Assembly: GCF_003234965.1 (NCBI RefSeq)
Contig: NZ_QKVK01000005.1
Location: 1 to 64,000 of the forward strand
Direction: 5' to 3'
Length of the DNA: 64,000 nucleotides
Source of the DNA: Aestuariivirga litoralis
GTDB lineage: Bacteria > Pseudomonadota > Alphaproteobacteria > Rhizobiales > Aestuariivirgaceae
Shown here: positions 48,212 to 56,359 of the stretch, in pieces
Numbering within the stretch: the first letter of the stretch is position 1
How the letters are laid out: every line of letters starts with the position of its first letter
Position numbers and translations under genes: made by a program
The notes under the pieces: model-generated
What the model was told of the DNA's origin: nothing
The model's database searches: none
The model's input: only the letters and a program-made list of their open reading frames with translations

Positions 48212-49696
48212 TCAGCCGCCCATGTAGCGCCGCACCGCCTCGCGCTGCCCTGCCGACAGGTGAAGGCCATGCTTGGTGCGCCGGTCCAGCACGTCTTCCG
48301 CCGTCAGCGCCCACTCGGCCCGGCGGAGATAATCGATCTCCGCCTGGTACAGCAGCCCGCCGAAATGCTGGCCGAGCCCGGAAACATCGCGCGCCCCGTT
48401 CAGCACGTCCGTCGTGCGCGTGCCGTAGAGCCTGGCATAGTGGTGGGCCAGTTCATCCGGCAGCCACGGCGTCGCCTCGCTGAGGCGTGACAGGAACCGC
48501 TCGAAATCGGCGTCCGGCATGTCGCCGCCGGGCAGGGGTGCCGCTGCGGTCCAGGCCGGCTTCATCTGGGGGAAGAACGGCTTCAGCTTCTCCAGCGCAT
48601 GTTCGGCGAGCTTCCTGTAGGTGGTGATCTTGCCGCCGAACACCGAAAGCATCGGCGGTTCGCCCGCCACGTCGAAGACATAGTCGCGCGTGACCGCCGA
48701 GGGGTTCTCGGCATTGTCGTCGTAGAGCGGCCGCACGCCGGAGAAGGCGTGGATCACCTTGTCCCTGGTGATCGGTGACTTCAGGTAGCGGTTGATGGCG
48801 GCGAGCAGGTAATCCACCTCGCGTTCATCGATCGCCACGTCCTCCGCACGCCCCTCATAGGGGATGTCGGTGGTGCCGATCAGCGCCATGTCGCCCTCGT
48901 AAGGATTGACGAAGATCACGCGCTTGTCGTCGTTCTGGAACAGATAGGCCTGCGGCCCCCACCAGAATTTCGGCACGATGATGTGGCTGCCCTTGACCAG
49001 CCGCACGCGCCGCGGAGAATTCGACCCCGCCACGCCATTGATGACGTTCTCCACCCACGGCCCCGCAGCATTGGCAATGGCCCGGGCGCGCACTTTCGAC
49101 TGCGCTCCATCCGCTGCGGTGAACTCCACCTCCCACGCACCATCGACGCGCCGCGCCGCCGTCGCCGATGTGCGCGTCATCACCAGCGCGCCGCGCTCCT
49201 TGGCGTCGAGCGCATTGAGCGACACGAGCCGCGCGTCATCCACCCAACAGTCGGAGTATTCGAAGGCGCGGGTGAATTCATCGCGGATCGACTTGCCTTC
49301 GGGATCGCGGCGCAGATCGATGTTGCGGCAGCCGGGCAGCTTCCTGCGGCCGCCGAGATGGTCGTAGAGGAACAGGCCCAGCCGCACCAGCCAGGCTGGC
49401 CGCTGCTCGGGTGAATGCGGCAGCACGAAGCGCATCGGCCAGACGATGTGCGGGGCGGCGTTGAGCAGCACCTCGCGCTCGATCAGCGCCTCGCGCACCA
49501 GGCGGAACTCGTAGTATTCGAGATAGCGAAGGCCGCCATGGATCAGCTTGCCGGAGCGTGACGAGGTGCCCTGTGCGAGGTCATCCTTCTCGCACAGGAT
49601 GACGGAGAGGCCGCGGCCCGCTGCATCGCGCGCAATGCCCGCCCCGTTGATGCCGCCCCCGATGACGACCAGATCGACCGGCTTCAGCTCCTGCAT
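48212..49696 (-). CDS. eryB: GlpD-family dehydrogenase, likely erythritol-4-phosphate dehydrogenase EryB
   Basis: A 494-aa FAD enzyme. The dinucleotide site is DLVVIGGGINGAGIARDAAG, and SSRSGKLIHGGLRYLEYYEF and GGKITTYRKLAEHAL are family blocks. By sequence alone it could be glycerol-3-phosphate dehydrogenase. Its place at the end of the operon that holds eryA, together with eryC, eryH, eryI and eryD nearby, makes EryB the better reading: oxidation of L-erythritol 4-phosphate to L-3-tetrulose 4-phosphate. It starts 14 bp after the dehydrogenase gene. Confidence 0.85.
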   Translation of the reverse strand: MQELKPVDLVVIGGGINGAGIARDAAGRGLSVILCEKDDLAQGTSSRSGKLIHGGLRYLEYYEFRLVREALIEREVLLNAAPHIVWPMRFVLPHSPEQRPAWLVRLGLFLYDHLGGRRKLPGCRNIDLRRDPEGKSIRDEFTRAFEYSDCWVDDARLVSLNALDAKERGALVMTRTSATAARRVDGAWEVEFTAADGAQSKVRARAIANAAGPWVENVINGVAGSNSPRRVRLVKGSHIIVPKFWWGPQAYLFQNDDKRVIFVNPYEGDMALIGTTDIPYEGRAEDVAIDEREVDYLLAAINRYLKSPITRDKVIHAFSGVRPLYDDNAENPSAVTRDYVFDVAGEPPMLSVFGGKITTYRKLAEHALEKLKPFFPQMKPAWTAAAPLPGGDMPDADFERFLSRLSEATPWLPDELAHHYARLYGTRTTDVLNGARDVSGLGQHFGGLLYQAEIDYLRRAEWALTAEDVLDRRTKHGLHLSAGQREAVRRYMGG

Positions 49697-49709
49697 GGCA
49701 CCCTGTCCA

Positions 49710-50753
49710 TCAGCACCGGTTGAGCGCGGGCTCACCCGCGAGATAGCGACGCACTTCCTCCGCCGCGAGGCCCGCGGCATAGCTCACCGTCTTGACCGAG
49801 GCGCCCGCGATGTGCGGCGTCAGCGTGACGTTGGGAAGCTTGAGGAAGCGGTTGTCCGGCGGCACGGGTTCCACGTCGAAGGTCTCGAGCATCGCGCCCT
49901 TGAGCTTGCCCGTCACCAGCGCCTCGTAGACATCGTCGTAATTCATCAGGGGCCCGCGCGCCGTGTTGATGAGATAGGCGCCGTCCTTCATCTGCGCGAG
50001 CGTGTCCTTGTTGATCATCTTCGTGGTCTCCGCCGTCACGCGCGGGTGCAGCGACACGACGTCCGACTCGGCCAGAACGCGCTCGAGCGAGCACTGGATC
50101 ACGCCGTCGTTGAGATCATCGGCCGTCAACTGCACGTAAGGGTCGCTCACCAGGATGCGGCAGCCGAAGACCTTGAGGAACTTGACGACGCGGCGGCCCA
50201 CCTCGCCATAGCCGATGAGGCCCACCGTCATCTCGGAGAGTTCCTGGCCCGTGAGGTCGGCGCGGTAGAGGTCGCCTCGCCACTCGCCGCGGCGCAGCGC
50301 GTCGTGGCCCTGCGTGATCTTGCGCGTCTCGTTGAGGATGGCGCCGATGGTGAATTCTGCGACGGCGGAGGCATTGCGGCCCGGCGTGTTGACCACCGTG
50401 ATGCCGCGCTCGCGTGCTGCCTTCATGTCGATGTTGACGGGCCCGCCGCGCGACACGGCGACGAATTTCAGGTTGGGCAGCCGGTCCATGATGCCTGCAG
50501 ACAGCGGGGCCAACTGCGTAACGAGAATCTCCGCATCACCCGTCAGCTCCACCACCTCGTCGGCGGACCCCATGTATTCCTTCAGGCCGTCCATGCCCTG
50601 CACCGCATAGCCATGCTCCATCGGCTCGTCGGGCCAGGGCATGTCGTGGGTGCGGATCGAGAGTTCGAACAGGCGGCAACGCTCGCGCAGCGCCTCCTCG
50701 AACATGGAAGAGAGCATGAAACGGTCACCGATGACGGAGATCTTACGAAGCAC
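49710..50753 (-). CDS. D-2-hydroxyacid dehydrogenase (PGDH family) in the ery operon
   Basis: A 347-aa NAD-dependent dehydrogenase with a GTG start overlapping the end of eryA by 11 bp. The nucleotide site is TVGLIGYGEVGRRVVKFLKV. Catalytic Arg, Glu and His fall in LINTARGPLM, FDVEPVPPDN and LTPHIAGAS. Being inside the operon, it should act on a sugar acid or sugar-acid phosphate linked to tetritol or related polyol use. Erythronate-type substrates are conceivable because PdxB belongs to the same family, but no substrate can be fixed from sequence. Confidence 0.85.
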   Translation of the reverse strand: MLRKISVIGDRFMLSSMFEEALRERCRLFELSIRTHDMPWPDEPMEHGYAVQGMDGLKEYMGSADEVVELTGDAEILVTQLAPLSAGIMDRLPNLKFVAVSRGGPVNIDMKAARERGITVVNTPGRNASAVAEFTIGAILNETRKITQGHDALRRGEWRGDLYRADLTGQELSEMTVGLIGYGEVGRRVVKFLKVFGCRILVSDPYVQLTADDLNDGVIQCSLERVLAESDVVSLHPRVTAETTKMINKDTLAQMKDGAYLINTARGPLMNYDDVYEALVTGKLKGAMLETFDVEPVPPDNRFLKLPNVTLTPHIAGASVKTVSYAAGLAAEEVRRYLAGEPALNRC

Positions 50754-52299
50754 GATTAGCCACCATGGTGCGCCACAGGGGGCGCATTGTCTCGCGGGTT
50801 TCCTTGTAGATGCCGAAGGCGCCGTCGTAACGCGCCGTCAGCGATGGGTCGGGAACTGTCACCGCGCCCAGCAGCGGGTTCACCCACTCGGCAACGCAGG
50901 CATCCATGTCGGGATAGAGCTTCTGCTGCACCGCGGCCATCATGGCGGCACCGGCGGCACCCGCCTCCTCGCGCTGCACGCTGCGCACATTGGCCTTCAG
51001 CGCGCTGGCCAGCATCATGCGCAGCGCAGCTGAGCGCGCGGCACCGCCGGTGACGCGCACCTCGCGCGGAATCTCGCCCATGGCGGAGTAGCAGTCGCGC
51101 GAAGCGAAGCAGAGACCTTCGAAAACAGCGCGCATCAGGTCGGCATAGCCCATGCCGAGCTCGAGTCCGGTGAACATGGCCCGCGCCGCGGGCTCCATCA
51201 CCGGACCGCGCTCGCCCGCCTGCGAAATGTAAGGGTGATAGATGGCGCGTGCGGGCTCCGCCTGCATGATGCGCTCGTCGAGGCCCTTCAGCAGGTCGCC
51301 GCGCGAGCGCTCGACGCCTTGCGAGGCGAGGACATCGCGCCCCACGTCCAGCAGCCAGTCGATGTTGAGCGTGGACGCCATGTTGGACTGGATCTGCGCA
51401 TACATGCCGGGCACCGGGAAGCACATGGTATAGCCGGAGAGCTCGCTGTTGAGCTTCACATGCGCGGCGGACGGCGCGATCTTCATGTGCATGCCGGTGG
51501 AACCGACGATGGTGCAGCCGGTCTCGCCCTTCGGGTCATAAAGCCCGCCGCCGAGCCCGGTGCAGAGAACGTCGACATAGCCCAGCGTGATCGGCGTTCC
51601 GGCCTTGAGCCCCGTCAGCGCCGCGGCCTCGGGCGTCAGTGCGCCTGCGACCTGTGTTCCTTCCACCATCTCCGGCAGCAGCGACTTCGCATCCGATGCG
51701 CCCAGCACGTCGAGCACGTCTGGCGCATAGCTCCGCGTCCGGTATTGCCCGAAGGTGAAATTGCCTTCGGACGGGTCGGTGGCGCGAACACCCGTGAGCT
51801 TGAAATAGAGCCAGTCCTTGCAGTGGAAGCCCGTAGTGGCGCGCGCCAGCAGGTCAGGCCGGTTGCGCGTCATCCAAACGAGCTGCATGCTCATCTGGCA
51901 GGCATTCACGCCCGTTCCCGTGCGCTGGTAATGCGCGGGATAGTCCGCACTCTGGGCGAAGGCCTCGGTGATGGCGGCGGAGCGCGCGTCGAGCCACAGC
52001 CAGGCCGGCGCCACGGGCTCGCCCGCCTTGTCGATCAGCCACATGCCGTCGCCCTGGCCCGTCACCGAAATGGCGATCAGCCGATCACGCAGGTTCGGCA
52101 CCTTGTCGGAGAGTTCCTTCAGCGTCGCGGCGGTGTCAACCCAGGTGCGGGCCATGTCCTGCTCGGCACCGCCATCGGGGAAGGTCTGGTAGCGGTTGGG
52201 GATCGCGGCCGCCGCGATCTGCTCGCCCGTGGTGCTGAAGGCCACGGACTTGATGACCGATGTGCCGGCATCGATGCCGATCAGCACGCCGTCCTTCAT
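50743..52299 (-). CDS. eryA: Erythritol kinase EryA (FGGY family)
   Basis: A 518-aa FGGY carbohydrate kinase. It begins LIGIDAGTSVIKSVAFSTTG, with the ATP/phosphate loop. The middle section (GTGVNACQMSMQLVWM, FHCKDWLYFKLTG) and the C-terminal VTGGAARSAALRMMLASAL are as I recall for rhizobial and Brucella EryA, of about the same length. It would phosphorylate erythritol to L-erythritol 4-phosphate. Its end overlaps the 2-hydroxyacid dehydrogenase gene and its start lies inside the tail of the upstream ATPase gene. Confidence 0.85.
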   Translation of the reverse strand: MKDGVLIGIDAGTSVIKSVAFSTTGEQIAAAAIPNRYQTFPDGGAEQDMARTWVDTAATLKELSDKVPNLRDRLIAISVTGQGDGMWLIDKAGEPVAPAWLWLDARSAAITEAFAQSADYPAHYQRTGTGVNACQMSMQLVWMTRNRPDLLARATTGFHCKDWLYFKLTGVRATDPSEGNFTFGQYRTRSYAPDVLDVLGASDAKSLLPEMVEGTQVAGALTPEAAALTGLKAGTPITLGYVDVLCTGLGGGLYDPKGETGCTIVGSTGMHMKIAPSAAHVKLNSELSGYTMCFPVPGMYAQIQSNMASTLNIDWLLDVGRDVLASQGVERSRGDLLKGLDERIMQAEPARAIYHPYISQAGERGPVMEPAARAMFTGLELGMGYADLMRAVFEGLCFASRDCYSAMGEIPREVRVTGGAARSAALRMMLASALKANVRSVQREEAGAAGAAMMAAVQQKLYPDMDACVAEWVNPLLGAVTVPDPSLTARYDGAFGIYKETRETMRPLWRTMVANRAS

Positions 52300-53414
52300 G
52301 CCAGCGCGTCTCCATGGGCGATGGCCTTGCCGGAAGCGGGATCGAAGAGGTGCAGGTCGCGCGCCGCCACCTTCAGCGCCACATCGCTCCCGGGCGCGCG
52401 CGCCACGCGCTCCTGCGACACCGAGACGACGGTGCGGCCCGCCACATCGACGGCCACATGCGTCTGGTCGCCCAGCCACTGGCAGGCCACGACCTTGCCC
52501 TTCACGGCCCCTTCGCCGAGGTGCAGCGCATGCGGGCGGATGCCCAGCGCAATCCTCGGATTGCGCGCCAGCGCCTCGCGCAGCTGCGGCGAGAAATCGG
52601 CCGCCGGGTAGGAGAGGGTGGCACCGCCTTCGACCGTGAAGGCAACCGTCTCGCCATTTGCCTTCACGTCCGCCGTGAACACGTTCATCGGCGGCTCGCC
52701 GATGAAGGTGCCGGTGAAGAGGTTGGCGGGCTTGGCCTTCAGTTCGGCGGGTGTTGCATATTGCTGGAGGACACCGCCTTCCATCACCGCGATGCGGTCG
52801 GCCAGCGCATTGGCCTCCGTCTGGTCATGGGTGACGAGGATGGTCGTGCAGTTGTGCTCGCGCAGGTAATGCTTGATGCGCCCGCGCAAGACCGCGCGCA
52901 GCTGCGGCTCCAGCTGCCCCATCGGCTCGTCGAGGAGGTAGAGCCCGGCATCGCGCACCAGCGCGCGGCCCAGGCTGGCGCGCTGCTGCTGGCCGCCGGA
53001 GACGGAGGTCGGATACTTGTTCAGGATATCCGCGATCTCCAGCATCTCGGCCATGGCCTTGACGCGCCTGTCCTGCTCGGCTTGCGGCAGCTTCGAGGCC
53101 TTGAGCGCGAAGGACATGTTCTCGCCGATGGTGAGCGGCGGATAGAGCGAATAGGCCTCGAAGGCCATCGCCACCCCGCGCGCCGCCGGCGGCAGCGTGT
53201 GGATGGGCTTGCCGCCCAGCGTGATGGAGCCGTTGGAGACCTCCTCGAAGCCCGCGATCATGCGCAGCGTCGAGGTCTTGCCGCAGCCGGAGGAGCCGAG
53301 CAGCGCCACGATCTCACCTGGCTTCACGACGAGGTCCAATGCCTTCACCGCATGCACGTCGCCCTTGCGGGAGTGATAGATCTTGTCGACCTTGGTGATG
53401 TCGAGCTCAGCCAT
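52296..53414 (-). CDS. ABC importer ATPase 1 (MalK/UgpC type)
   Basis: A 372-aa ATPase with a regulatory C-terminal domain. Walker A is LLGSSGCGKTSTL, the signature VSGGQQQR, Walker B YLLDEP with catalytic Glu, and the H-loop LVTHDQTEA. Two conserved residues differ: the Q-loop glutamine is glutamate (E86 in MAFEAYSLYPP), and the D-loop aspartate is glutamate (MGQLEPQ). It lies between a second ATPase gene and eryA, overlapping both, so the importer has two different ATPases. Confidence 0.88.
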   Translation of the reverse strand: MAELDITKVDKIYHSRKGDVHAVKALDLVVKPGEIVALLGSSGCGKTSTLRMIAGFEEVSNGSITLGGKPIHTLPPAARGVAMAFEAYSLYPPLTIGENMSFALKASKLPQAEQDRRVKAMAEMLEIADILNKYPTSVSGGQQQRASLGRALVRDAGLYLLDEPMGQLEPQLRAVLRGRIKHYLREHNCTTILVTHDQTEANALADRIAVMEGGVLQQYATPAELKAKPANLFTGTFIGEPPMNVFTADVKANGETVAFTVEGGATLSYPAADFSPQLREALARNPRIALGIRPHALHLGEGAVKGKVVACQWLGDQTHVAVDVAGRTVVSVSQERVARAPGSDVALKVAARDLHLFDPASGKAIAHGDALA

Positions 53415-54480
53415 CGAGGCGCTCCCCGGTCTGGCGGTCAAAGAGATGGGTGCCGGCGGCGGCGAAGCTGGCGCGCACCTTGGAACCGGCCTCCGGAATG
53501 TTGCTGGCGGTCGAGGGCAGCGATGCGAGGAACTCCCAGCCATTGGGGTTCTGCAGCAGCAGCACGGTGCGCTCGTTGAGCGGCGTCACGGCGATCACCT
53601 CGGCCTCGACGCCCTCCGAACCGATCGTCACCGATTCCGGCCGCACGCCGAAGATCACTTCACGTCCGGCGAAACCGCGATAACTGTCGGCCAGCGGCAC
53701 CCGCGTGCCACCGAGAACGACATGGGTGCCGCCCTGGGTTTCGATCACCGTCTCGGCCGTGTTGATCGAGGGATCGCCGAACAACCGCGCCACGCCCAGC
53801 GTCGCCGGGCGCATGTAGATGTCCTCGGGCGAAGCCGTCTGCACGAACTGGCCATTGGCCAGCACCGCGATGCGGTCCGCCAGCGCCATGGCCTCCTTGT
53901 AGTCCTGCGTCACGTAAAGAACCGTGGCACCCGACTGGCGCAAGAGGCGCGGCAGCTCGAGGCGCATCTCGAAGCGCAGCTTGGCGTCGACATTGCGCAG
54001 GGGGTCATCGAGCAGCAGGATCTTCGGCGAGGCCGCCAGCGCGCGGGCCAGTGCCGTGCGCTGCTTCTGCCCGTTGGAAAGTTCGCGCGGGCTGTGGTTC
54101 AGCACATGGTCGATCTTCAGCAGCTTCGCCACCTTGGCCACACCGGCAGCAACCTTGCTCTCGTCCGCTCCCGCCGCGCGCAGCGGCGTTGCGATGTTCT
54201 CGGACGCATTCATGTGCGGGAACAGCGCGAAGTTCTGGAAGGCCATGCCCACACCGCGGTGCTCGGGCGCGATGTCGGACACATCATGGCCTGCGATCTC
54301 GATGGCGCCTGCGGTAGGCTCCTCGACGCCCGCGATCAGGCGCAGCAGGATGGTCTTGCCGGTGCCGGAGCCGCCGAAGATCACCACGATCTCGCCGGCT
54401 TCCGCCGAAAGGTTCAGCCCGTCGAAGACCTTGAAGGAGCCATAGGTCTTGGCGAGCGATTTGATGGCAAGCTGGCTCAT
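53407..54480 (-). CDS. ABC importer ATPase 2 (degenerate catalytic residues)
   Basis: A 357-aa ATPase of the MalK/UgpC type. Walker A (GGSGTGKTILL) and the Q-loop (Q82 in MAFQNFALFPHM) are normal. The signature is LSNGQ rather than LSGGQ, the catalytic glutamate is aspartate (D159 in LLLDDPLRNVD), and the H-loop histidine is glutamine (Q192 in YVTQDYKEA). A heterodimer with ATPase 1 would have one stronger and one weaker ATP site. It overlaps ATPase 1 by 8 bp and the upstream permease gene by 4 bp. Confidence 0.88.
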   Translation of the reverse strand: MSQLAIKSLAKTYGSFKVFDGLNLSAEAGEIVVIFGGSGTGKTILLRLIAGVEEPTAGAIEIAGHDVSDIAPEHRGVGMAFQNFALFPHMNASENIATPLRAAGADESKVAAGVAKVAKLLKIDHVLNHSPRELSNGQKQRTALARALAASPKILLLDDPLRNVDAKLRFEMRLELPRLLRQSGATVLYVTQDYKEAMALADRIAVLANGQFVQTASPEDIYMRPATLGVARLFGDPSINTAETVIETQGGTHVVLGGTRVPLADSYRGFAGREVIFGVRPESVTIGSEGVEAEVIAVTPLNERTVLLLQNPNGWEFLASLPSTASNIPEAGSKVRASFAAAGTHLFDRQTGERLDG

Positions 54481-55334
54481 CCCTTCACCGCACCCATGGA
54501 AAGTCCCTCGACGAGGTAGCGCTGCGCATAGAGCGCCAGCGCCAGCGTGGGCGTGATGGACAGGATGATGGCCGCCGCGATCTGGCCATACTGGATGCCC
54601 GACGCCGTCACGAAGGCGAGCGCACCCACCGTCACCGGCTGCTTGTCGGCGGAGGCCAGGATCAGCGCGAAGACGAAGTTGTTCCAGGCGAAGATGAAGG
54701 CCAGGAGGCCCGCCGCCGCGATGCCGGGCTTGGCGAGCGGGATCGAGATCCGCGTGAAGGTCTTCCACCAGCTGTTGCCGGCAATGCGGTAGGCATGCTC
54801 GATGTCGGGGCTGATGTCCTCGAAATAGCCGCGCACGATCCACAGGATCAGCGGCAGGCAGATCAGCTGGTAGACCCAGATGAGCCCGATATAGGTGTTG
54901 GTGAGGCCCAGCGTCTTGAAATAGAGGCTCAGGGGCAGCAGCACCAGCAGGGCCGGCGCGAAGCGGAAGGAGAGAAGCGTGAAGGCGATGTCCTCACCCA
55001 GCCTGAACTTGAACCGCGCAAAGGCATAGGCCGCCGGCACGCCCAGCACCAGCGAGAGCGCCACCGAGCACACCGACAGCAGCACCGAGTTGAACAGGTT
55101 CTGCATGAAGTTCAGCTGCAGGCTGCCGGCCGCGGTGCGGAGCTGGCCGGTGACGAGGGCCGTGTAGTTGTCGATGATCGGCGTGAAGGACAGCGACGGC
55201 GGAATGCGCAGGATCGTCTCGTTGGTCTGGAGCGACATCAGGAAGATCCAGACGATGGGGAAAAGGAAGAAGACGAGCACCAGCGTGACGGCCAGGCCGC
55301 GCAGGACTTTCTCGAAGGTCGATGTATGGTCCAT
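54477..55334 (-). CDS. ABC importer permease (MalG type)
   Basis: A 285-aa membrane protein with about six helices and an EAA-type cytoplasmic loop (IEHAYRIAGNSWWKTFTRIS). The opening hydrophobic segment LAVTLVLVFFLFPIVWIF and the ending EGLSMGAVKG are typical of the second permease of CUT1 sugar importers. It starts 3 bp after the first permease gene. Confidence 0.9.
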   Translation of the reverse strand: MDHTSTFEKVLRGLAVTLVLVFFLFPIVWIFLMSLQTNETILRIPPSLSFTPIIDNYTALVTGQLRTAAGSLQLNFMQNLFNSVLLSVCSVALSLVLGVPAAYAFARFKFRLGEDIAFTLLSFRFAPALLVLLPLSLYFKTLGLTNTYIGLIWVYQLICLPLILWIVRGYFEDISPDIEHAYRIAGNSWWKTFTRISIPLAKPGIAAAGLLAFIFAWNNFVFALILASADKQPVTVGALAFVTASGIQYGQIAAAIILSITPTLALALYAQRYLVEGLSMGAVKG

Positions 55335-55337
55335 GGG

Positions 55338-56264
55338 TCAGTGCGCTCCGTGGGCGCGTTCGCGAAGCTTGAGCCATTGCTTGATGAACACGTTCGACAG
55401 CGCATAGGTGATCGCCCAGAGGATGATCATCAGTGCTGCGGACCGGCCCACATTGGTGGCCTGGAAGAAGTCGAGATAGGCCTGCACCTGGAAGACGAGC
55501 AGCTTGTCGCCGGGGCCGCCTTGCGTCATCGCATAGATGATGTCGAACTGCTGGATCGAATCGAGCAGGCGGAACAGCGTCGCGGTGATGATGTAGGGCA
55601 TCAGCATGGGGAGCGTGATGCGGAAGAACACGAAGCTCCGCGGCACGCCGTCGAGTGCGGCGGCCTCGAAGGGCGCTTTCGGCAGCGAGCGCAGGCCGGC
55701 CAGCAGCAGGATCATGATGAAGGGCGTGTAGACCCAGATGTCGACCAGCACGACGGTGAAGAGGGCCGTCGCGGGGTCGGATGCCCACTTGAAGTTCTGG
55801 ATGCCGACGACACTGAGGAGATAGCTGAGGATGCCGAAATCCGGATGCGTCATCAGCTTCCACATCAGTGCGGCCAATGCGGGTGCCGTCATCAGCGGCA
55901 GCAGCAGCATGATCGAGGCGATGTTGTTGAAGCGCGACGGCCGCTGCAGGAGGAGCGCGATGCCGAGGCCCAGCAGCAGTTCGAGCCCCACCGTCAGGAA
56001 GGCATAGGTGAGCGAGATGTAGACGGTGTTCCAGAACTTCGGGTCGGTGAAGAAATTGATGTAGTTGTCGAACCAGATGAAGCCCTTCATGGCGGGCAGG
56101 TTCATCCGGTAGCGCAGCATCGAGTAATAGACGGCGGTGAAGAAGGGGATGAGGATCCCGATGCACATGAGCAGTGCAGGGAGCGACAGGATGTAGGGGA
56201 GCGCCCGGCGCATGAAGCGGCTCTGCTTCACGGGGCTCTGCATCTCTGTGGTGGCGGCTGTCAT
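55338..56264 (-). CDS. ABC importer permease (MalF type)
   Basis: A 308-aa membrane protein with about six helices (YILSLPALLMCIGILIPFF, LTYAFLTVGLELLLGLGIA and others). The EAA loop is FEAAALDGVPRSFVFFRITL. It pairs with the MalG-type permease. It is separated from the binding-protein gene by a 95-bp gap with a strong stem-loop. Confidence 0.9.
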   Translation of the reverse strand: MTAATTEMQSPVKQSRFMRRALPYILSLPALLMCIGILIPFFTAVYYSMLRYRMNLPAMKGFIWFDNYINFFTDPKFWNTVYISLTYAFLTVGLELLLGLGIALLLQRPSRFNNIASIMLLLPLMTAPALAALMWKLMTHPDFGILSYLLSVVGIQNFKWASDPATALFTVVLVDIWVYTPFIMILLLAGLRSLPKAPFEAAALDGVPRSFVFFRITLPMLMPYIITATLFRLLDSIQQFDIIYAMTQGGPGDKLLVFQVQAYLDFFQATNVGRSAALMIILWAITYALSNVFIKQWLKLRERAHGAH

Positions 56265-56305
56265 GCGGGAGGCCCGGACTTCCAGAAAAGGCGAAAAGGG
56301 GAAAA

Positions 56306-56350
56306 GGCGCGCGAGGCGTGCCGCAGGGAGACGGCGTCTCCCCGCGCGCC
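56306..56350 (-). terminator. Stem-loop with T-run between binding-protein and permease genes
   Basis: Outer arms GGCGCGCG and CGCGCGCC enclose a second hairpin (GGGAGAC with GTCTCCC). On the minus strand the structure is followed by TTTTCCCCTTTTCGCCTTTT. It is likely a partial terminator or mRNA-stabilising element that keeps the binding protein more abundant than the membrane parts. Confidence 0.6.
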
Positions 56351-56359
56351 AGTTGTTAC

